A stretch of DNA of 64,000 bases, taken from the NCBI GenBank assembly GCA_026004735.1, contig BPJS01000001.1, forward strand, positions 62,001 to 126,000, given 5' to 3'. Positions within the stretch are counted from its first letter, which is position 1. Each line of letters opens with the position of its first letter. The position numbers were made by a program, and so were the translations under genes. The notes under the pieces are model-generated. The model had not been told where the DNA came from and did not search any database. It was given only the letters and a program-made list of their open reading frames with translations. The stretch is from Isosphaeraceae bacterium. GTDB lineage: Bacteria; Planctomycetota; Planctomycetia; Isosphaerales; Isosphaeraceae. Shown piece after piece: positions 33,922-43,354 of this stretch.

Positions 33922-35292
33922 CTATTTTTTGCTCATCAGCCCCGGGTAGTTGCGCATAATCAGGTGGCTGTCGATCTTTTGCACCAGGTCCAGGCAGACG
34001 CTGATGACGATCAGCAGCCCGGTGCCGCCCAGGAACGAGGCGATCGTCCAATCGACGCCGAAGCGATTCTGAACGATCGTCGGAATGACCGCCACGATCG
34101 ACAAGAACGCCGCCCCGACGTAGGTGATTCGCAGCATCACCTTTTCGAGGTATTCGGCGGTGCGCTTGCCGGGCCGGTAGCCTGGGATGAAGCTGCCGTA
34201 CTCCTTCAGGTTATCGGCCATATCCTTGGGGTTGAAGGTGATGGCCGTCCAGAAGTAGCAGAAGAAGTAGATCAGGGCGATGTAGAGCAGGTTGTAGACA
34301 AAGCCGTGGGCCCGCAGCGCCGCCGACAATTCGGAGATCCCGGCGGCCAGCGCGCCCAGGATCGGGCCTTGATCGCGCAGGCCGACCGTCAGATTCTCCA
34401 GCCACCCGAAGATGATCGCCGGAAACATCAGCAGGCTCGAGGCGAAGATGATAGGCATCACGCCGGCCTGGTTGACTTTCAGCGGCAGGTAGTGCCGCGA
34501 GCCGCCGTAGACCCGCCGTCCCCGGACGTGCTTGGCCGACTGGGTGGGAATCCGCCGCTGGCTCTCGGTCATCATAATCACGCCGATGACCACCCCCAGA
34601 AAAAGCAGCCCTAGCAGCACGATCGAGACCAGCCCGAGCCGGCCGGAGTCGCCGACCAGCTCGCTGGTCGAGTTCTGATACAGCGACAGCAGCGCCTGGG
34701 GCACCCGGGCCAGAATGCCCGCCATGATCAATAGCGAAATACCGTTGCCGATTCCGTATTCGTCGATCTGCTCACCGATCCACATCAAGAGCAGCGTCCC
34801 GGCCGTCATGATCAGGACGCTGACCGTCGCATTCCAGAAGTTGCGGTACTGCAACGGCACAATGTCCATCCCGCCCATCATGTAGTTGACCCACATGATC
34901 GACTGGCCCAGACAGAGAAAGACGGTCGCGTACCGGGTGTACTCGTTGATCTTCTTACGCCCGCTCTCGCCTTCCTTTTGCAACGCTTCGAGGCTGGGAA
35001 TGACGCTGGCCAGCAACTGGAAGATGATCGAGGCCGAGATATAGGGCATGATGCCCAGGCCGAAGATCGTGCTCATCCCGACCTGGGTGCCACCGAACAT
35101 GGCCACGGTGCCGAAGAGTCGGCCCGCGCCGGTCTGGCTGTTGCCCTCGACCCAGGCTTGAAGCTTCGACTGATCGACAATCGGCAGCGGGATGTAAAAC
35201 CCGATCCGATAAACGGCCAGCATGGCCGCCGTGAACAGAATCTTGCGCTGCAGTTCAGGGACTTTGAACAGGATCGTGATGAGCTTCTGCAC
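33922..35292 (-). CDS. secY: Protein translocase subunit SecY
   Basis: 456 residues with about ten hydrophobic segments; opens MQKLITILFKVPELQRKILF. Conserved loops include FGLGIMPYISASIIFQLL, QKEGESGRKKINEYTRYATV, MWIGEQIDEYGIGNGISLLI, the large cytoplasmic loop SQRRIPTQSAKHVRGRRVYG with PLKVNQAGVMPIIFASSLLM, and SFIPGYRPGKRTAEYLEKV. These ribosome/SecA contact loops are intact. Forms the SecYEG channel in the inner membrane. The 193-base gap to rplO is long for this pair. Confidence 0.98.
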   Translation of the reverse strand: MQKLITILFKVPELQRKILFTAAMLAVYRIGFYIPLPIVDQSKLQAWVEGNSQTGAGRLFGTVAMFGGTQVGMSTIFGLGIMPYISASIIFQLLASVIPSLEALQKEGESGRKKINEYTRYATVFLCLGQSIMWVNYMMGGMDIVPLQYRNFWNATVSVLIMTAGTLLLMWIGEQIDEYGIGNGISLLIMAGILARVPQALLSLYQNSTSELVGDSGRLGLVSIVLLGLLFLGVVIGVIMMTESQRRIPTQSAKHVRGRRVYGGSRHYLPLKVNQAGVMPIIFASSLLMFPAIIFGWLENLTVGLRDQGPILGALAAGISELSAALRAHGFVYNLLYIALIYFFCYFWTAITFNPKDMADNLKEYGSFIPGYRPGKRTAEYLEKVMLRITYVGAAFLSIVAVIPTIVQNRFGVDWTIASFLGGTGLLIVISVCLDLVQKIDSHLIMRNYPGLMSKK

Positions 35293-35485
35293 GGCGTCGG
35301 GTTCCCTGGTTGGGGACTCGGCTCTCCGGGGAGGGGGATCCTGGGGCGTGCCGCGAGGTGCAAGGAGTTGGGTGCGGCGTTCCGGGATCTATGGGACGTC
35401 GAGCGTAACGGATCTCTCCGGCTGGGCCTGAGCTGACCGGTCAACCCGCAGCCATCCGCGCCGAGCCGGCGCCAACCGGCCCGGC

Positions 35486-36034
35486 TTAGCTCTGGGGCGT
35501 GCGGGCGGCGCGGCGGCGGGCAGCGCGAGGCTTGGCTCGGGGACGATGCGTGGAGTCGATCGGCTGGGGCTGGGGCCGGGGCGGAGGCACCAGCTCGACG
35601 GTCCCGCCCGCAGCGCGGATTTTCTCGGCCGCTTGTTCGCTGAACTTGACGGCACGGACCGTCAGCGGCTTGGTCAACTGGCCGTCGCCCAGGATTTTCA
35701 GACCGTCGTCGTGCCGGCCCTTAATCAGGCCCAGGCCCCGCAGCGCGGCCTCGTCGACTGTGGCCCCGGCTTCAAAGCTGGCTTCGAGCACGCCGACGTT
35801 TAACGTCGCGTAATCGCGGCGGAACGCCCCATTGTTGAAGCCGCGCTTGGGAACACGGCGGATGATCGGCATCTGGCCGCCTTCCATGAGCGGGCTTTGC
35901 TTGAACCCTTGGCGCGAGGAGTGGCCCTTGTGGCCCTTGGTGGCCGTCTTGCCGTGGCCCGAGCTTCGGCCCCGACCGACTCGCTTGCGGGCCTTGTGCC
36001 GGTGAATGCCCTGGTGGACGTCGTGCAGTTGCAT
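35486..36034 (-). CDS. rplO: 50S ribosomal protein L15 (uL15) with extended C-terminus
   Basis: 182 residues. Typical N-terminus [20 protein letters not shown], then RGRSSGHGKTATKGHKGHSS and QMPIIRRVPKRGFNN. The core ends near residue 150 (FSEQAAEKIRAAGGTVELV); the following ~30 residues are a Pro/Arg/Ala tail absent from most L15. The start ATG overlaps the rpsE stop (TAATG). rpmD (L30), normally between rpsE and rplO, is therefore absent from this locus. Confidence 0.96.
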   Translation of the reverse strand: MQLHDVHQGIHRHKARKRVGRGRSSGHGKTATKGHKGHSSRQGFKQSPLMEGGQMPIIRRVPKRGFNNGAFRRDYATLNVGVLEASFEAGATVDEAALRGLGLIKGRHDDGLKILGDGQLTKPLTVRAVKFSEQAAEKIRAAGGTVELVPPPRPQPQPIDSTHRPRAKPRAARRRAARTPQS

Positions 36035-36540
36035 TAGAGGGTGACTCCCCGCAGCCGCTCGACCTCGTCCCGGGTGCGGAGCTGCTTCAGACCGTTGATG
36101 GTCGCCTTGACGAGGTTCAGCTTATTGGTCGAACCGTAGCTCTTGGTCAGAATGTCGGTGATTCCGGCCGCCTGGCAGACGGCCCGGACGGCGCCGCCGG
36201 CAATCACCCCGGTGCCCGGACTGGCCGGCAGCATGAGAACCCGCGAGGCCCCAAACCGGCCGATGACCGGGTGGGGGATCGTCCCTTTGCGCAAGGGGAT
36301 CCGGTTCATCTGCTTGTGAGCGTCCTTGACGCCTTTTTCGACGGCCGGGGGCACTTCGTTGGCCTTGCCATAGCCCCAGGCCACCGAGCCATGTCCGTCG
36401 CCCACCACAACCAGCGCGTTGAAGCTGAACCGCCGGCCGCCCTTGACCACGGCCGCGCAGCGGCGGATCGCCACCACGCTCTCCGTCCATTTCTCCCGAT
36501 CGCCGCGTTCGGTCCGATCGGTTCGCCCTTCGCTTGCCAC
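36034..36540 (-). CDS. rpsE: 30S ribosomal protein S5 (uS5)
   Basis: 168 residues. The double-stranded RNA-binding domain has [20 protein letters not shown] and [20 protein letters not shown]; the second domain has [20 protein letters not shown] and [13 protein letters not shown]. Located at the mRNA entry site and involved in decoding accuracy. An N-terminal ~18-residue charged extension precedes [10 protein letters not shown]. Translationally coupled to rplO by a one-base overlap. Confidence 0.97.
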   Translation of the reverse strand: MASEGRTDRTERGDREKWTESVVAIRRCAAVVKGGRRFSFNALVVVGDGHGSVAWGYGKANEVPPAVEKGVKDAHKQMNRIPLRKGTIPHPVIGRFGASRVLMLPASPGTGVIAGGAVRAVCQAAGITDILTKSYGSTNKLNLVKATINGLKQLRTRDEVERLRGVTL

Positions 36541-36664
36541 CGTCGCGTTCCTCTCTGCCTGGCGGTTTGGTTGGTTTGGGGTTGTCCTCAGCGAGATTCC
36601 TGGAAAGCCGACCCGAGCCTAGCCTCGACGACACCCGGGCTAGTGGTCCGTGCACCGGGTGGGT

Positions 36665-37045
36665 CTAGAACTGCAAGCCTGCCTCGCGCGCCGCCTCGGC
36701 CAGAGCCTGAACCCGGCCGTGGTATTTGTAGCTTCGGCGGTCGAAGCAAACTTTGTCAATGCCGGCATTCTTGGCGCGTTCGGCGACCAGCCGCCCGACG
36801 GCCGCGGCGGCCGCCTTGTTGCCGCCGTAGCCGTTGGCGAGATGGGGCCGCAAGCTCGGATCGAGCGAACTGGCCGCGGCCAAGGTCCGGCCGTCGACGT
36901 CGTTGATCACCTGGGCGTAGATGTGCTTCGAACTGCGAAAAACGGCCAGGCGGGGCCGTTCCGGCGTGCCCGACAGCCGCTTGCGGACTCGCCGCTGGCG
37001 CCGCAGCCGGCGCTCCCGGACAATCTTGAACTGGTTGCGGTTCAC
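36665..37045 (-). CDS. rplR: 50S ribosomal protein L18 (uL18)
   Basis: 126 residues from GTG 37045 ([20 protein letters not shown]), preceded by GAGGAAGG; the frame stays open to an ATG at 37162 but that would overlap rplF and add a non-homologous segment. Motifs: [59 protein letters not shown]. Binds 5S rRNA with L5. Confidence 0.94.
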   Translation of the reverse strand: MNRNQFKIVRERRLRRQRRVRKRLSGTPERPRLAVFRSSKHIYAQVINDVDGRTLAAASSLDPSLRPHLANGYGGNKAAAAAVGRLVAERAKNAGIDKVCFDRRSYKYHGRVQALAEAAREAGLQF

Positions 37046-37148
37046 CGTTGGGGCCTTCCTCGTCTTGGGGCCTCGTCGCAGGGCCGATTGCCGACCGGCC
37101 CTGCTCGGCCTGCCTCGGATGCCTGGGCGTGTCGCCTCACGGATCGGA

Positions 37149-37700
37149 TCACTTCGCTCCAAACGCCTTGCCCGCCTTGCGCCGCACGGCCTCGCCCTCG
37201 TAGCGAATCCCCTTGCCCTTGTATGGCTCGGGGGGACGGACCTTGCGGATCAACGCGGCAAACTGCCCGACTTTCTGCTTGTCCGGACCGCTGACGGTGA
37301 TGTGGGTCGGGTCCGGAACGGTGACCGTCACGCCCTCGGGTGCCTCGAGCACGACCTGGTTCGAGTATCCGACCTGCAACGCCAGCTTGCCGGCGCCCTT
37401 CAACTGGGCCTGGTAGCCAACTCCCACCACCTCCAGCTTCCGGGTATAGCCTTCGGTGACCCCCTGAACCATATTGGCGATCAGGCTCCGGGTCAGGCCG
37501 TGCAAGGCCCGGTTGAGCCGTTCGTCGTCAGGCCGCTCGACCCGAATCTGACGCGCCGTCTCGTCGTAGCGGACGGTCATCTCGGGGCGGTACTGGAACG
37601 ACAGTTTGCCCTTCGGGCCTTCGACGTGGATCGTCGAGTCGGCCAGGGCGACTTTGACATTGGCCGGAACACTCACCGGCTTGCGGCCGATCCGGGACAT
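37149..37700 (-). CDS. rplF: 50S ribosomal protein L6 (uL6)
   Basis: 183 residues. [20 protein letters not shown], then [32 protein letters not shown] with [18 protein letters not shown], and the C-terminal [19 protein letters not shown]. Two-domain protein near the factor-binding site and sarcin-ricin loop. It lies 23 bases after rpsH. Confidence 0.97.
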   Translation of the reverse strand: MSRIGRKPVSVPANVKVALADSTIHVEGPKGKLSFQYRPEMTVRYDETARQIRVERPDDERLNRALHGLTRSLIANMVQGVTEGYTRKLEVVGVGYQAQLKGAGKLALQVGYSNQVVLEAPEGVTVTVPDPTHITVSGPDKQKVGQFAALIRKVRPPEPYKGKGIRYEGEAVRRKAGKAFGAK

Positions 37701-37723
37701 GGCTCTGGACTCCTGGTCGTGGC

Positions 37724-38119
37724 TCAGGTGATGCGGGCCAGCACTTCGCCGCCAACCTTCGCCGCGCGGGCCTGGCGGTCGCTCAGAATGCCCTGGGGCG
37801 TGCTCAAAATCTGAATGCCCATCCCTCCCAGCACCGGCCGGAGCTCCTTATATCCAGCGTACCGCCGGCAGCCGGGCTTGCTGACCCGCTCGATCGTCGT
37901 GATCAACCGCTCGCCGTTCGGCCCGTACTTCAACTCCAGACGGAGCGTCTTGACGGGGACCGTCTCGATCTCCTCGTAGCTCCAGATGTAACCCTCCTGC
38001 CGCAGCACCTCGGCGATGCCTCGGCAGATCTTCGAGAGCGGAATATCGACGTAGGCCCGCTCGATCCGCGTCGCGTTGCGGATCCGCGTCAGCATGTCGG
38101 CAATCGGATCGGTCATCAT
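37724..38119 (-). CDS. rpsH: 30S ribosomal protein S8 (uS8)
   Basis: 131 residues from ATG 38119 ([20 protein letters not shown]); a longer open frame passes back through rpsN and is not used. Motifs [60 protein letters not shown]. The usual Ser-Thr-x-G-hydroxyl motif (STPQG) is intact. Primary binder of 16S rRNA helix 21; represses spc translation in E. coli. Confidence 0.97.
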   Translation of the reverse strand: MMTDPIADMLTRIRNATRIERAYVDIPLSKICRGIAEVLRQEGYIWSYEEIETVPVKTLRLELKYGPNGERLITTIERVSKPGCRRYAGYKELRPVLGGMGIQILSTPQGILSDRQARAAKVGGEVLARIT

Positions 38120-38280
38120 GGTCGGGGGGACCTGTACAGCCGCCGCGGGTAACCAGCCCGAGGCCCGCGAGTATCGGGCCTGCAGAGGAACGACAGGGGC
38201 CAGTCGGCACGACGGGGAGGGAAAGAGACGGTTCGCGCGGATCACTCCTCGAGGGGGTCCAGGCCGCTGCGGCCCGGGGC

Positions 38281-38466
38281 TTACCAGCTCGCCTTGCGCA
38301 CGCCCGGGATCAGGCCCTTGCTGGCGAGCGTTCGGAAGCAGATGCGGCAAATCCCGAACTTGCGGTAATAGCCGCGGGGCCGGCCGCACAGCTCGCACCG
38401 GTTGCGGTGCTGGACCGCATACTTGCGCGGCGTCTGCGACCGGATCATCTGAGCCTTGGTCGACAT
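38281..38466 (-). CDS. rpsN: 30S ribosomal protein S14 type Z (uS14)
   Basis: 61 residues, the short zinc-binding type: two CxxC pairs in [15 protein letters not shown] and [20 protein letters not shown]. Ends in KASW as usual. Located in the spc order between rplE and rpsH, with unusually wide spacers of 157 and 161 bases. Confidence 0.97.
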   Translation of the reverse strand: MSTKAQMIRSQTPRKYAVQHRNRCELCGRPRGYYRKFGICRICFRTLASKGLIPGVRKASW

Positions 38467-38623
38467 ACGGGAAACCTCTCCGATAGGGGCTGGCGGACGC
38501 TCTTAAGGATCGCAGGGCAAGGCGGCTCGGTCCCAAGCCAAGCCGGCAACGGCCCAGGGGGACCTTCGGGGATGATTGCGACGCTGCGAGCGGCCGGCCA
38601 TCGGGTGTTCCTCGATCGGAAAC

Positions 38624-39190
38624 TTAGGCCTTGGCCGCCGCACGTTGCTGCGGCTGGCGAAACGGCATACCAAAGGCGCGGAGCAGCTCGCGGGCCTGGT
38701 CGTCGGTCGTTGCCGTCGTCACGAATGTGATGTCCATGCCCTGGGTATGCTGGACCTTGTCGGCCTCGATCTCCGGGAAAACCACCTGATCGGCCAGCCC
38801 CAGCGAGTAGTTGCCGTGGCCGTCGAAGCTATTGGGATTGACCCCACGGAAGTCGCGGATCCGGGGCAGGGCGACCGAGATCAGCCGGTCCATAAATTCG
38901 TACATCCGCTTGCCGCGAAGCGTCACCTTGCAGCCGATGTCGTTGCCCTGGCGAAGCCGGAATCCCGAGACCGAAACCTTGGCCTTGGTGACGATCGGCT
39001 TCTGACCGGTGATCTTGGCCAATGCGTCGACGGCCGCCTCCAGCACGCTCTTATCCTGCGTCGCTCGCCCGACGCCCATGTTGACGACGATCTTCTCCAG
39101 CCGCGGGATCGCCATCTTGTTGCGGATCGCATACTTATCGGCCAATGCCTGGGCGATCGTCTTCTGATACTGGTCGAACAGCCGGGCCAT
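38624..39190 (-). CDS. rplE: 50S ribosomal protein L5 (uL5)
   Basis: 188 residues from ATG 39190 ([20 protein letters not shown]), with AGAAGGGA upstream; seven further in-frame codons exist before it. Motifs [100 protein letters not shown]. Binds 5S rRNA and contacts the P-site tRNA. A ~10-residue Gln/Ala C-terminal tail is added. Confidence 0.97.
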   Translation of the reverse strand: MARLFDQYQKTIAQALADKYAIRNKMAIPRLEKIVVNMGVGRATQDKSVLEAAVDALAKITGQKPIVTKAKVSVSGFRLRQGNDIGCKVTLRGKRMYEFMDRLISVALPRIRDFRGVNPNSFDGHGNYSLGLADQVVFPEIEADKVQHTQGMDITFVTTATTDDQARELLRAFGMPFRQPQQRAAAKA

Positions 39191-39378
39191 GATCGTCGGT
39201 TCCCTTCTCACCTCCAGGCCGCTGGCTTGGGCCTTCTGCCGGCCCGACCGCGGCCCTTCAGGTCTCGCTCAACGATGACGTTCCTGATCGCTTCGGGAGG
39301 TCGCTCGGGGCAGGGGGGGATTGGGGGGAAAAATCTGGACGTTGCGGTCGTCCCATTGGGTCCGGACTGGAGGTTTGC

Positions 39379-39753
39379 TCAGGAGGAGCGCGAGGCGGCG
39401 GCCTTGCGGGCGTGGGCCGGCTTGGCCGGTCCGAGGAAGCCGAGCGAGGCGCCCGTGATCTTGCAATAGCGCTCCTTGCGTCCGTCGGCCGTGAAGCGGA
39501 TGCCGACCCGCACGCCTCGGCCGGCGGCCTCGCTGTAGAGCAGGACGTTGGAGGCGTCGATCGGCATCTCCTTGGAGAGCCGGCCGCCTTCCTTCTGGCC
39601 CCGCGAGCCGGGTTTCAGGTGTTTGTAAACCCGGTTGACGCCCTCGACGACGATCTTGTTCTTCGCGGGCAGGACCCGGAGAACCTTGCGCGGTTCGGGA
39701 CCCTTGTCGTCGCCGCGGATCACCACCACCCGGTCATCCTTCTTGATCAGCAT
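39379..39753 (-). CDS. rplX: 50S ribosomal protein L24 (uL24)
   Basis: 124 residues. KOW motif in DDRVVVIRGDDKGPEPRKVL (RGDDKG replaces the usual SGKDKG), KNKIVVEGVNRVYKHLKP, EMPIDASNVLLY. The C-terminal ~25 residues extend beyond the typical bacterial protein (RYCKITGASLGFLGPAKPAH). Early assembly protein of the large subunit at the exit tunnel. Confidence 0.95.
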   Translation of the reverse strand: MLIKKDDRVVVIRGDDKGPEPRKVLRVLPAKNKIVVEGVNRVYKHLKPGSRGQKEGGRLSKEMPIDASNVLLYSEAAGRGVRVGIRFTADGRKERYCKITGASLGFLGPAKPAHARKAAASRSS

Positions 39754-39815
39754 GGGAGTCTTCTTCGCACAACGTCAGGTTTCGGAAGGCCCGATGGCCG
39801 CCTAGAGGCCATCCC

Positions 39816-40196
39816 TCAGACGACCTCGGCCGCCAGGCTGATGATCTTCATGAACTGCCGGTCCCGCAGTTCCCGGGCAATCGCGCCGAAAATCCGGGTG
39901 CCACGGGGATTGTTTTCCTTGTCGATCAGCACGCAGGCGTTGCGGTCGAAGCGGATGTACGACCCATCGGCGCGGCGGTTGCTATTCTTGGTGCGGACGA
40001 CCACGCACCGCACCACGTCCCCGGCCTTCACGTCACCGCCGGGGCTAGCCTTCTTGACCGACCCGATGATGATATCGCCCAGGCCAGCCACCCGGCGCTT
40101 ATACCGCGAGGCGCTGCCGCCGAGCACCTTGATGCACATGACTTCCTTGGCGCCAGTGTTGTCGGCCACGTCGAGCCGTGTTTGCATCTGAATCAT
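39816..40196 (-). CDS. rplN: 50S ribosomal protein L14 (uL14)
   Basis: 126 residues from ATG 40196 ([20 protein letters not shown]); 11 upstream codons are open but not homologous. Motifs [80 protein letters not shown]. Binds helix 44-contacting region of 23S rRNA. First gene of the spc portion, set off from rpsQ by a 270-base spacer. Confidence 0.97.
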   Translation of the reverse strand: MIQMQTRLDVADNTGAKEVMCIKVLGGSASRYKRRVAGLGDIIIGSVKKASPGGDVKAGDVVRCVVVRTKNSNRRADGSYIRFDRNACVLIDKENNPRGTRIFGAIARELRDRQFMKIISLAAEVV

Positions 40197-40406
40197 GGGA
40201 CCACCGTCACGATTCTGGCGTGCATCCACAAGGAGGGTCGACCGAGCGTCGGGCAGGGACGGGAAGGCAGGCCCCCAGCCGGCCGTCTCAGCCGATGCCT
40301 TGCGGGCTGTCGGGGTTGCTTGGATTGTCTCGGAGCGGCTCGGGCCAACTCGATCCGGCGACGCTGCGAGCCGCTGAGGTCAGGTCGACGCGACCAGTCG
40401 AGCCAG

Positions 40407-40437
40407 ATAGTATGACGCGGACGCTGGCAGCACGCAA
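40407..40437 (-). promoter_or_regulatory. Possible internal promoter before rplN
   Basis: Minus strand TTGCGT (40432-40437), 19-base spacer, TACTAT (40407-40412), inside the 270-base gap between rpsQ and rplN. The spacer is two bases long for sigma70, so this is tentative. The gap divides the S10 and spc parts of the cluster, where many bacteria have a separate promoter. Confidence 0.3.
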
Positions 40438-40466
40438 GGCCTGCCGCGTCGACTCTTGGGGCCGTC

Positions 40467-40802
40467 CTAGCCGCTTGCTCCCTCGGCCGGCGTCGTTTCG
40501 CTCAAGCTACGCTGACTGCCCGGCCGCACGATCCGCGTGATCCGCCACCGCTTGGTCTTGGACAGCGGCCGGGTCGCCATGATTTCGACCAGGTCGCCGA
40601 CCCGCGTCTGGTTGGTCTCGTCGTGCGCATAGCAGACGGTTCGCTGCTTGCGGAACTTGCCGTACTTCGGGTGCGGCACCAGCCGCTCGATCTCAACGCG
40701 GCGGGTTTTGTCCATCTTGTCGGACGTCACGACGCCGACTTCGGTCGCCCGGGTCGCCCGTTTCGGCGCCGGCGGGGCAGGGGGGGTGGAGGGGCTGCTC
40801 AT
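40467..40802 (-). CDS. rpsQ: 30S ribosomal protein S17 (uS17) with N- and C-terminal extensions
   Basis: 111 residues against a usual ~85. The core begins near residue 20: [60 protein letters not shown]. The N-terminal ~18 residues are Ser/Pro/Ala-rich and the C-terminal ~20 residues Ser/Thr/Ala-rich. Early binder of the 5' domain of 16S rRNA. No alternative start that would remove the N-terminal extension lies at the expected core boundary. Confidence 0.95.
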   Translation of the reverse strand: MSSPSTPPAPPAPKRATRATEVGVVTSDKMDKTRRVEIERLVPHPKYGKFRKQRTVCYAHDETNQTRVGDLVEIMATRPLSKTKRWRITRIVRPGSQRSLSETTPAEGASG

Positions 40803-40891
40803 AGGTTCTCAGGGGCTATGGTCGGTTCGGAGGGGGCTTGGGAGGGGGGAGGGCATCCGCGGGGCGTCGGTCCTTCCAGCAGCGAGCCGCC

Positions 40892-41110
40892 TCAGCGGTC
40901 CGCCCCGGCTCGCTCCAGCTCGCGCTCGCGGCGGATCGTCAGAATCCGCGCGATCGTCTTGCGGGCCGCGACGATCTCGCTCGGCGCTTCGAGCCGTTCG
41001 GTTTCGCTCTGGAGGCGGAGCCGAAAGAGCTTTTCCTGGGTTTCCTTGAGCGTTAGCTCGAGCTGTTCGTCGTCCAGCTCGCGCAGTTGCTTGGCTTTGA
41101 TCAGTGGCAT
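40892..41110 (-). CDS. rpmC: 50S ribosomal protein L29 (uL29)
   Basis: 72 residues from ATG 41110 (MPLIKAKQLRELDDEQLELT), chosen over an upstream GTG-type extension without homology. All-helical two-helix protein with KETQEKLFRLRLQSETERLE and the typical R-K-x-I-A-R-I-L-T segment. It sits at the tunnel exit and helps dock signal recognition particle and trigger factor. Confidence 0.95.
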   Translation of the reverse strand: MPLIKAKQLRELDDEQLELTLKETQEKLFRLRLQSETERLEAPSEIVAARKTIARILTIRRERELERAGADR

Positions 41111-41165
41111 CGTCAGGGGTCCTGGTCTGGGGCAGCGCAACAGGCGGCCGGCGGCCGAAGCGGGC

Positions 41166-41585
41166 TTAGATCGTCGGGCGGCGGGCCACGAAGCGGCAGG
41201 CCACGGGCATCTTGTAGGCGACCCGGGCCAGGGTCGCGCGGGCCAACTCCTCGGTGACTCCGCCCAGCTCGAACAGAATCGTGCCCGGCTTGACCACCGC
41301 CGCCCAGTATTCGACCTCGCCCTTGCCCTTGCCCATGCGGGTCTCGGCGGGAATCGCCGTCACGCTCTTGTGCGGGAAGATCCGAATGTAGAGCTTGCCG
41401 GAGCCTTTGACGGCCTGGCTGGCCACGATCCGGCCGGCCTCGATCGTCTCGGCGCTGATGCGGCCCGGCTCGAGCGCCTGGAGCCCGAATTCGCCGAACG
41501 CGACAAAGTTACCGCGGGTCGCCTTGCCCCGGATCCGGCCCTTCTGGACCTTCCGGTATTTGACCCGCTTGGGCATCAGGGGCAT
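41166..41585 (-). CDS. rplP: 50S ribosomal protein L16 (uL16)
   Basis: 139 residues. MPLMPKRVKYRKVQKGRIRG, FGEFGLQALEPGRISAETIE, RIFPHKSVTAIPAETRMGKG and EVEYWAAVVKPGTILFELGG match the family; RMGKGKG with its Arg near 81 contacts the A-site region. Order rpsC-rplP-rpmC is conserved, with spacers of 72 and 55 bases. Confidence 0.97.
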   Translation of the reverse strand: MPLMPKRVKYRKVQKGRIRGKATRGNFVAFGEFGLQALEPGRISAETIEAGRIVASQAVKGSGKLYIRIFPHKSVTAIPAETRMGKGKGEVEYWAAVVKPGTILFELGGVTEELARATLARVAYKMPVACRFVARRPTI

Positions 41586-41657
41586 GATTCAGATCCTTAT
41601 TCGGTTCGGTCCCGGCCGGACGGCGCGGGCGCGTCGCCTGGTGATCAAAGCACGGTT

Positions 41658-42380
41658 TTAGCTCTGGGGTCCGGGTCCAGCGGAGCGGCGGGGGCCGCCT
41701 CCTCGGGGCCGTTTCGGCTTACGGCCGCTCGGCCCGTCGTCGGCGCCGTCGCCCTTGAGGTAGTCGCCCTGGTTGACCCAGACCTTCACTCCGATGTTGC
41801 CCTGGGCCGTTTTGGCTTCGGTGAAACCGTAGTCGATCTTGGCCCGCAGGGTGGACAACGGAATCGACCCGGCGTTGGCGCCTTCGGTCCGTGACATTTC
41901 CGACCCGCCGAGCCGGCCCGACAGCAGAACCTTGATCCCCTTGGCTCCGCCGTTCATCGTCTGCTCGAGGGCCTTTTTGATCGTGCGCCGGAAGCTGGCC
42001 CGCTTCTGAAGCTGCTCGGCGATATCCTCGGCCACAAGCTGGGCGTCCAGCTCGGGCCGCTGCACCTCCTGGATCTTGATCTCGATCCGGCGGCCGGTCA
42101 GCCCTTGCAGCTCCTCTTGCAGCTTGTCAATCTCAGCCCCGCGCTTGCCGATGATCACCCCCGGCCGCGCCGTATGGAGCAAAACGGTCACCGCGTCCCG
42201 GGTCCGCTCGATCTCGATCTTGGGAATGCCCGAGTAGCCATACTTTTTCTTGACAAACTGGCGGATCTTGTAGTCCTCGACCAGCAGGTCCTTGAACTCC
42301 TGCTTGGAGGCATACCAGCGGCTCCGCCAATCCTCCATCACGCCGACGCGGAATCCGGTCGGCCGCACCTTCTGGCCCAT
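41658..42380 (-). CDS. rpsC: 30S ribosomal protein S3 (uS3)
   Basis: 240 residues. MGQKVRPTGFRVGVMEDWRS, KH motif VIIGKRGAEIDKLQEELQGL, QLVAEDIAEQLQKRASFRRT, KGIKVLLSGRLGGSEMSRTE, DYGFTEAKTAQGNIGVKVW. The C-terminal ~30 residues are a Gly/Pro/Arg-rich basic tail. Lies at the mRNA entry channel and participates in helicase activity. Confidence 0.97.
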   Translation of the reverse strand: MGQKVRPTGFRVGVMEDWRSRWYASKQEFKDLLVEDYKIRQFVKKKYGYSGIPKIEIERTRDAVTVLLHTARPGVIIGKRGAEIDKLQEELQGLTGRRIEIKIQEVQRPELDAQLVAEDIAEQLQKRASFRRTIKKALEQTMNGGAKGIKVLLSGRLGGSEMSRTEGANAGSIPLSTLRAKIDYGFTEAKTAQGNIGVKVWVNQGDYLKGDGADDGPSGRKPKRPRGGGPRRSAGPGPQS

Positions 42381-42446
42381 GGCGTCAGCGTCCTCGATCT
42401 CGGGGGTCGTTGGTCATCGGGCAATCGGCAGACTCTCGGCATTGGC

Positions 42447-42872
42447 TCATGACTCGGACTCCTCGTCCGCCTCGGACGCAACCGGGCGGCCCGCATTGGC
42501 CTTGGCCGCAAGATACGTTTCCAGGTCGGCCAGGGCGATCGTGATGTGCGACGTCCGCCGACGGATCGTGTAGGCCATGCCGCGGGCCCGGGGCATCAGC
42601 CGCTTGAACATCGGACCGCCGTCACCGCGGGCGTCGGCCACGACCAGATCACCCACGTCGCGGATCCCCTTATCCTCGGCGTTGGCCATCGCGCTGCGGA
42701 GCACCAGCTCCACCATCCGGGCCCCACGGTGGGGCAAATACTTCAGGAGATTGAGCGCGTCGTCGGCATACTTGCCCCGGATCAGATCCAGGATCGGCCG
42801 GATCTTGCGCACGCTCGAGCGGGCAAACCGGTGCGACGCCTTGTACGGATACTCAGACTGCGTCTTGGCCAT
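42447..42872 (-). CDS. rplV: 50S ribosomal protein L22 (uL22)
   Basis: 141 residues from ATG 42872 (MAKTQSEYPYKASHRFARSS). Motifs SVRKIRPILDLIRGKYADDA, ALNLLKYLPHRGARMVELVL, PMFKRLMPRARGMAYTIRRR, whose beta hairpin reaches the exit tunnel constriction. An acidic tail (ASEADEESES) of about 15 residues is extra. Standard position between rpsS and rpsC. Confidence 0.96.
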   Translation of the reverse strand: MAKTQSEYPYKASHRFARSSVRKIRPILDLIRGKYADDALNLLKYLPHRGARMVELVLRSAMANAEDKGIRDVGDLVVADARGDGGPMFKRLMPRARGMAYTIRRRTSHITIALADLETYLAAKANAGRPVASEADEESES

Positions 42873-42975
42873 GGGAATCACGCATCACGGTAGGGGAAGC
42901 GGGAGGTTGCAGATCCCGGGTCAGGCAGGCGGCCGGCGGATCCCAGACCCGCACCCGCCCCCAAACCCCTCGCGA

Positions 42976-43257
42976 CTACTTCTTGACCGCCTTGGCACCC
43001 TTGCCACCATGCCCCCGGAACGTCCGGGTCGGCGCAAACTCACCCAGCTTATGCCCGACCATCTCCTCGGTCACATACAGCTTGATGAAGTTCTTGCCGT
43101 TATGGATCGCAAAGTGCTTGCCCACAAACTCCGGCACAATCGTGCAGGCTCGCGACCAGGTCCGAATCGGTTCCCGCGAGCCGGTCGCCTCGGCACGCTC
43201 GACCTTGGCCAGCAGCCGCTCGTCGACATACGGCCCTTTCTTCAACGACCGACCCAT
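42976..43257 (-). CDS. rpsS: 30S ribosomal protein S19 (uS19)
   Basis: 93 residues. [80 protein letters not shown]: all signature stretches of uS19. Forms a head complex with S13 and contacts the A-site finger. Confidence 0.98.
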   Translation of the reverse strand: MGRSLKKGPYVDERLLAKVERAEATGSREPIRTWSRACTIVPEFVGKHFAIHNGKNFIKLYVTEEMVGHKLGEFAPTRTFRGHGGKGAKAVKK

Positions 43258-43354
43258 CTCGTGTCCTTTCTCTCAATCCTCTCGAACTGGCTCGGCGGCG
43301 GCCCCGGCCCCACCTTCCACCACGGAACGCAGCCCAACCCGCCCCATGCAATCC

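Noticed and set aside
33076..34614. 512-residue plus-strand frame opposite map and secY
   Set aside because: Both real genes are recognised on the minus strand; the frame is their complement.
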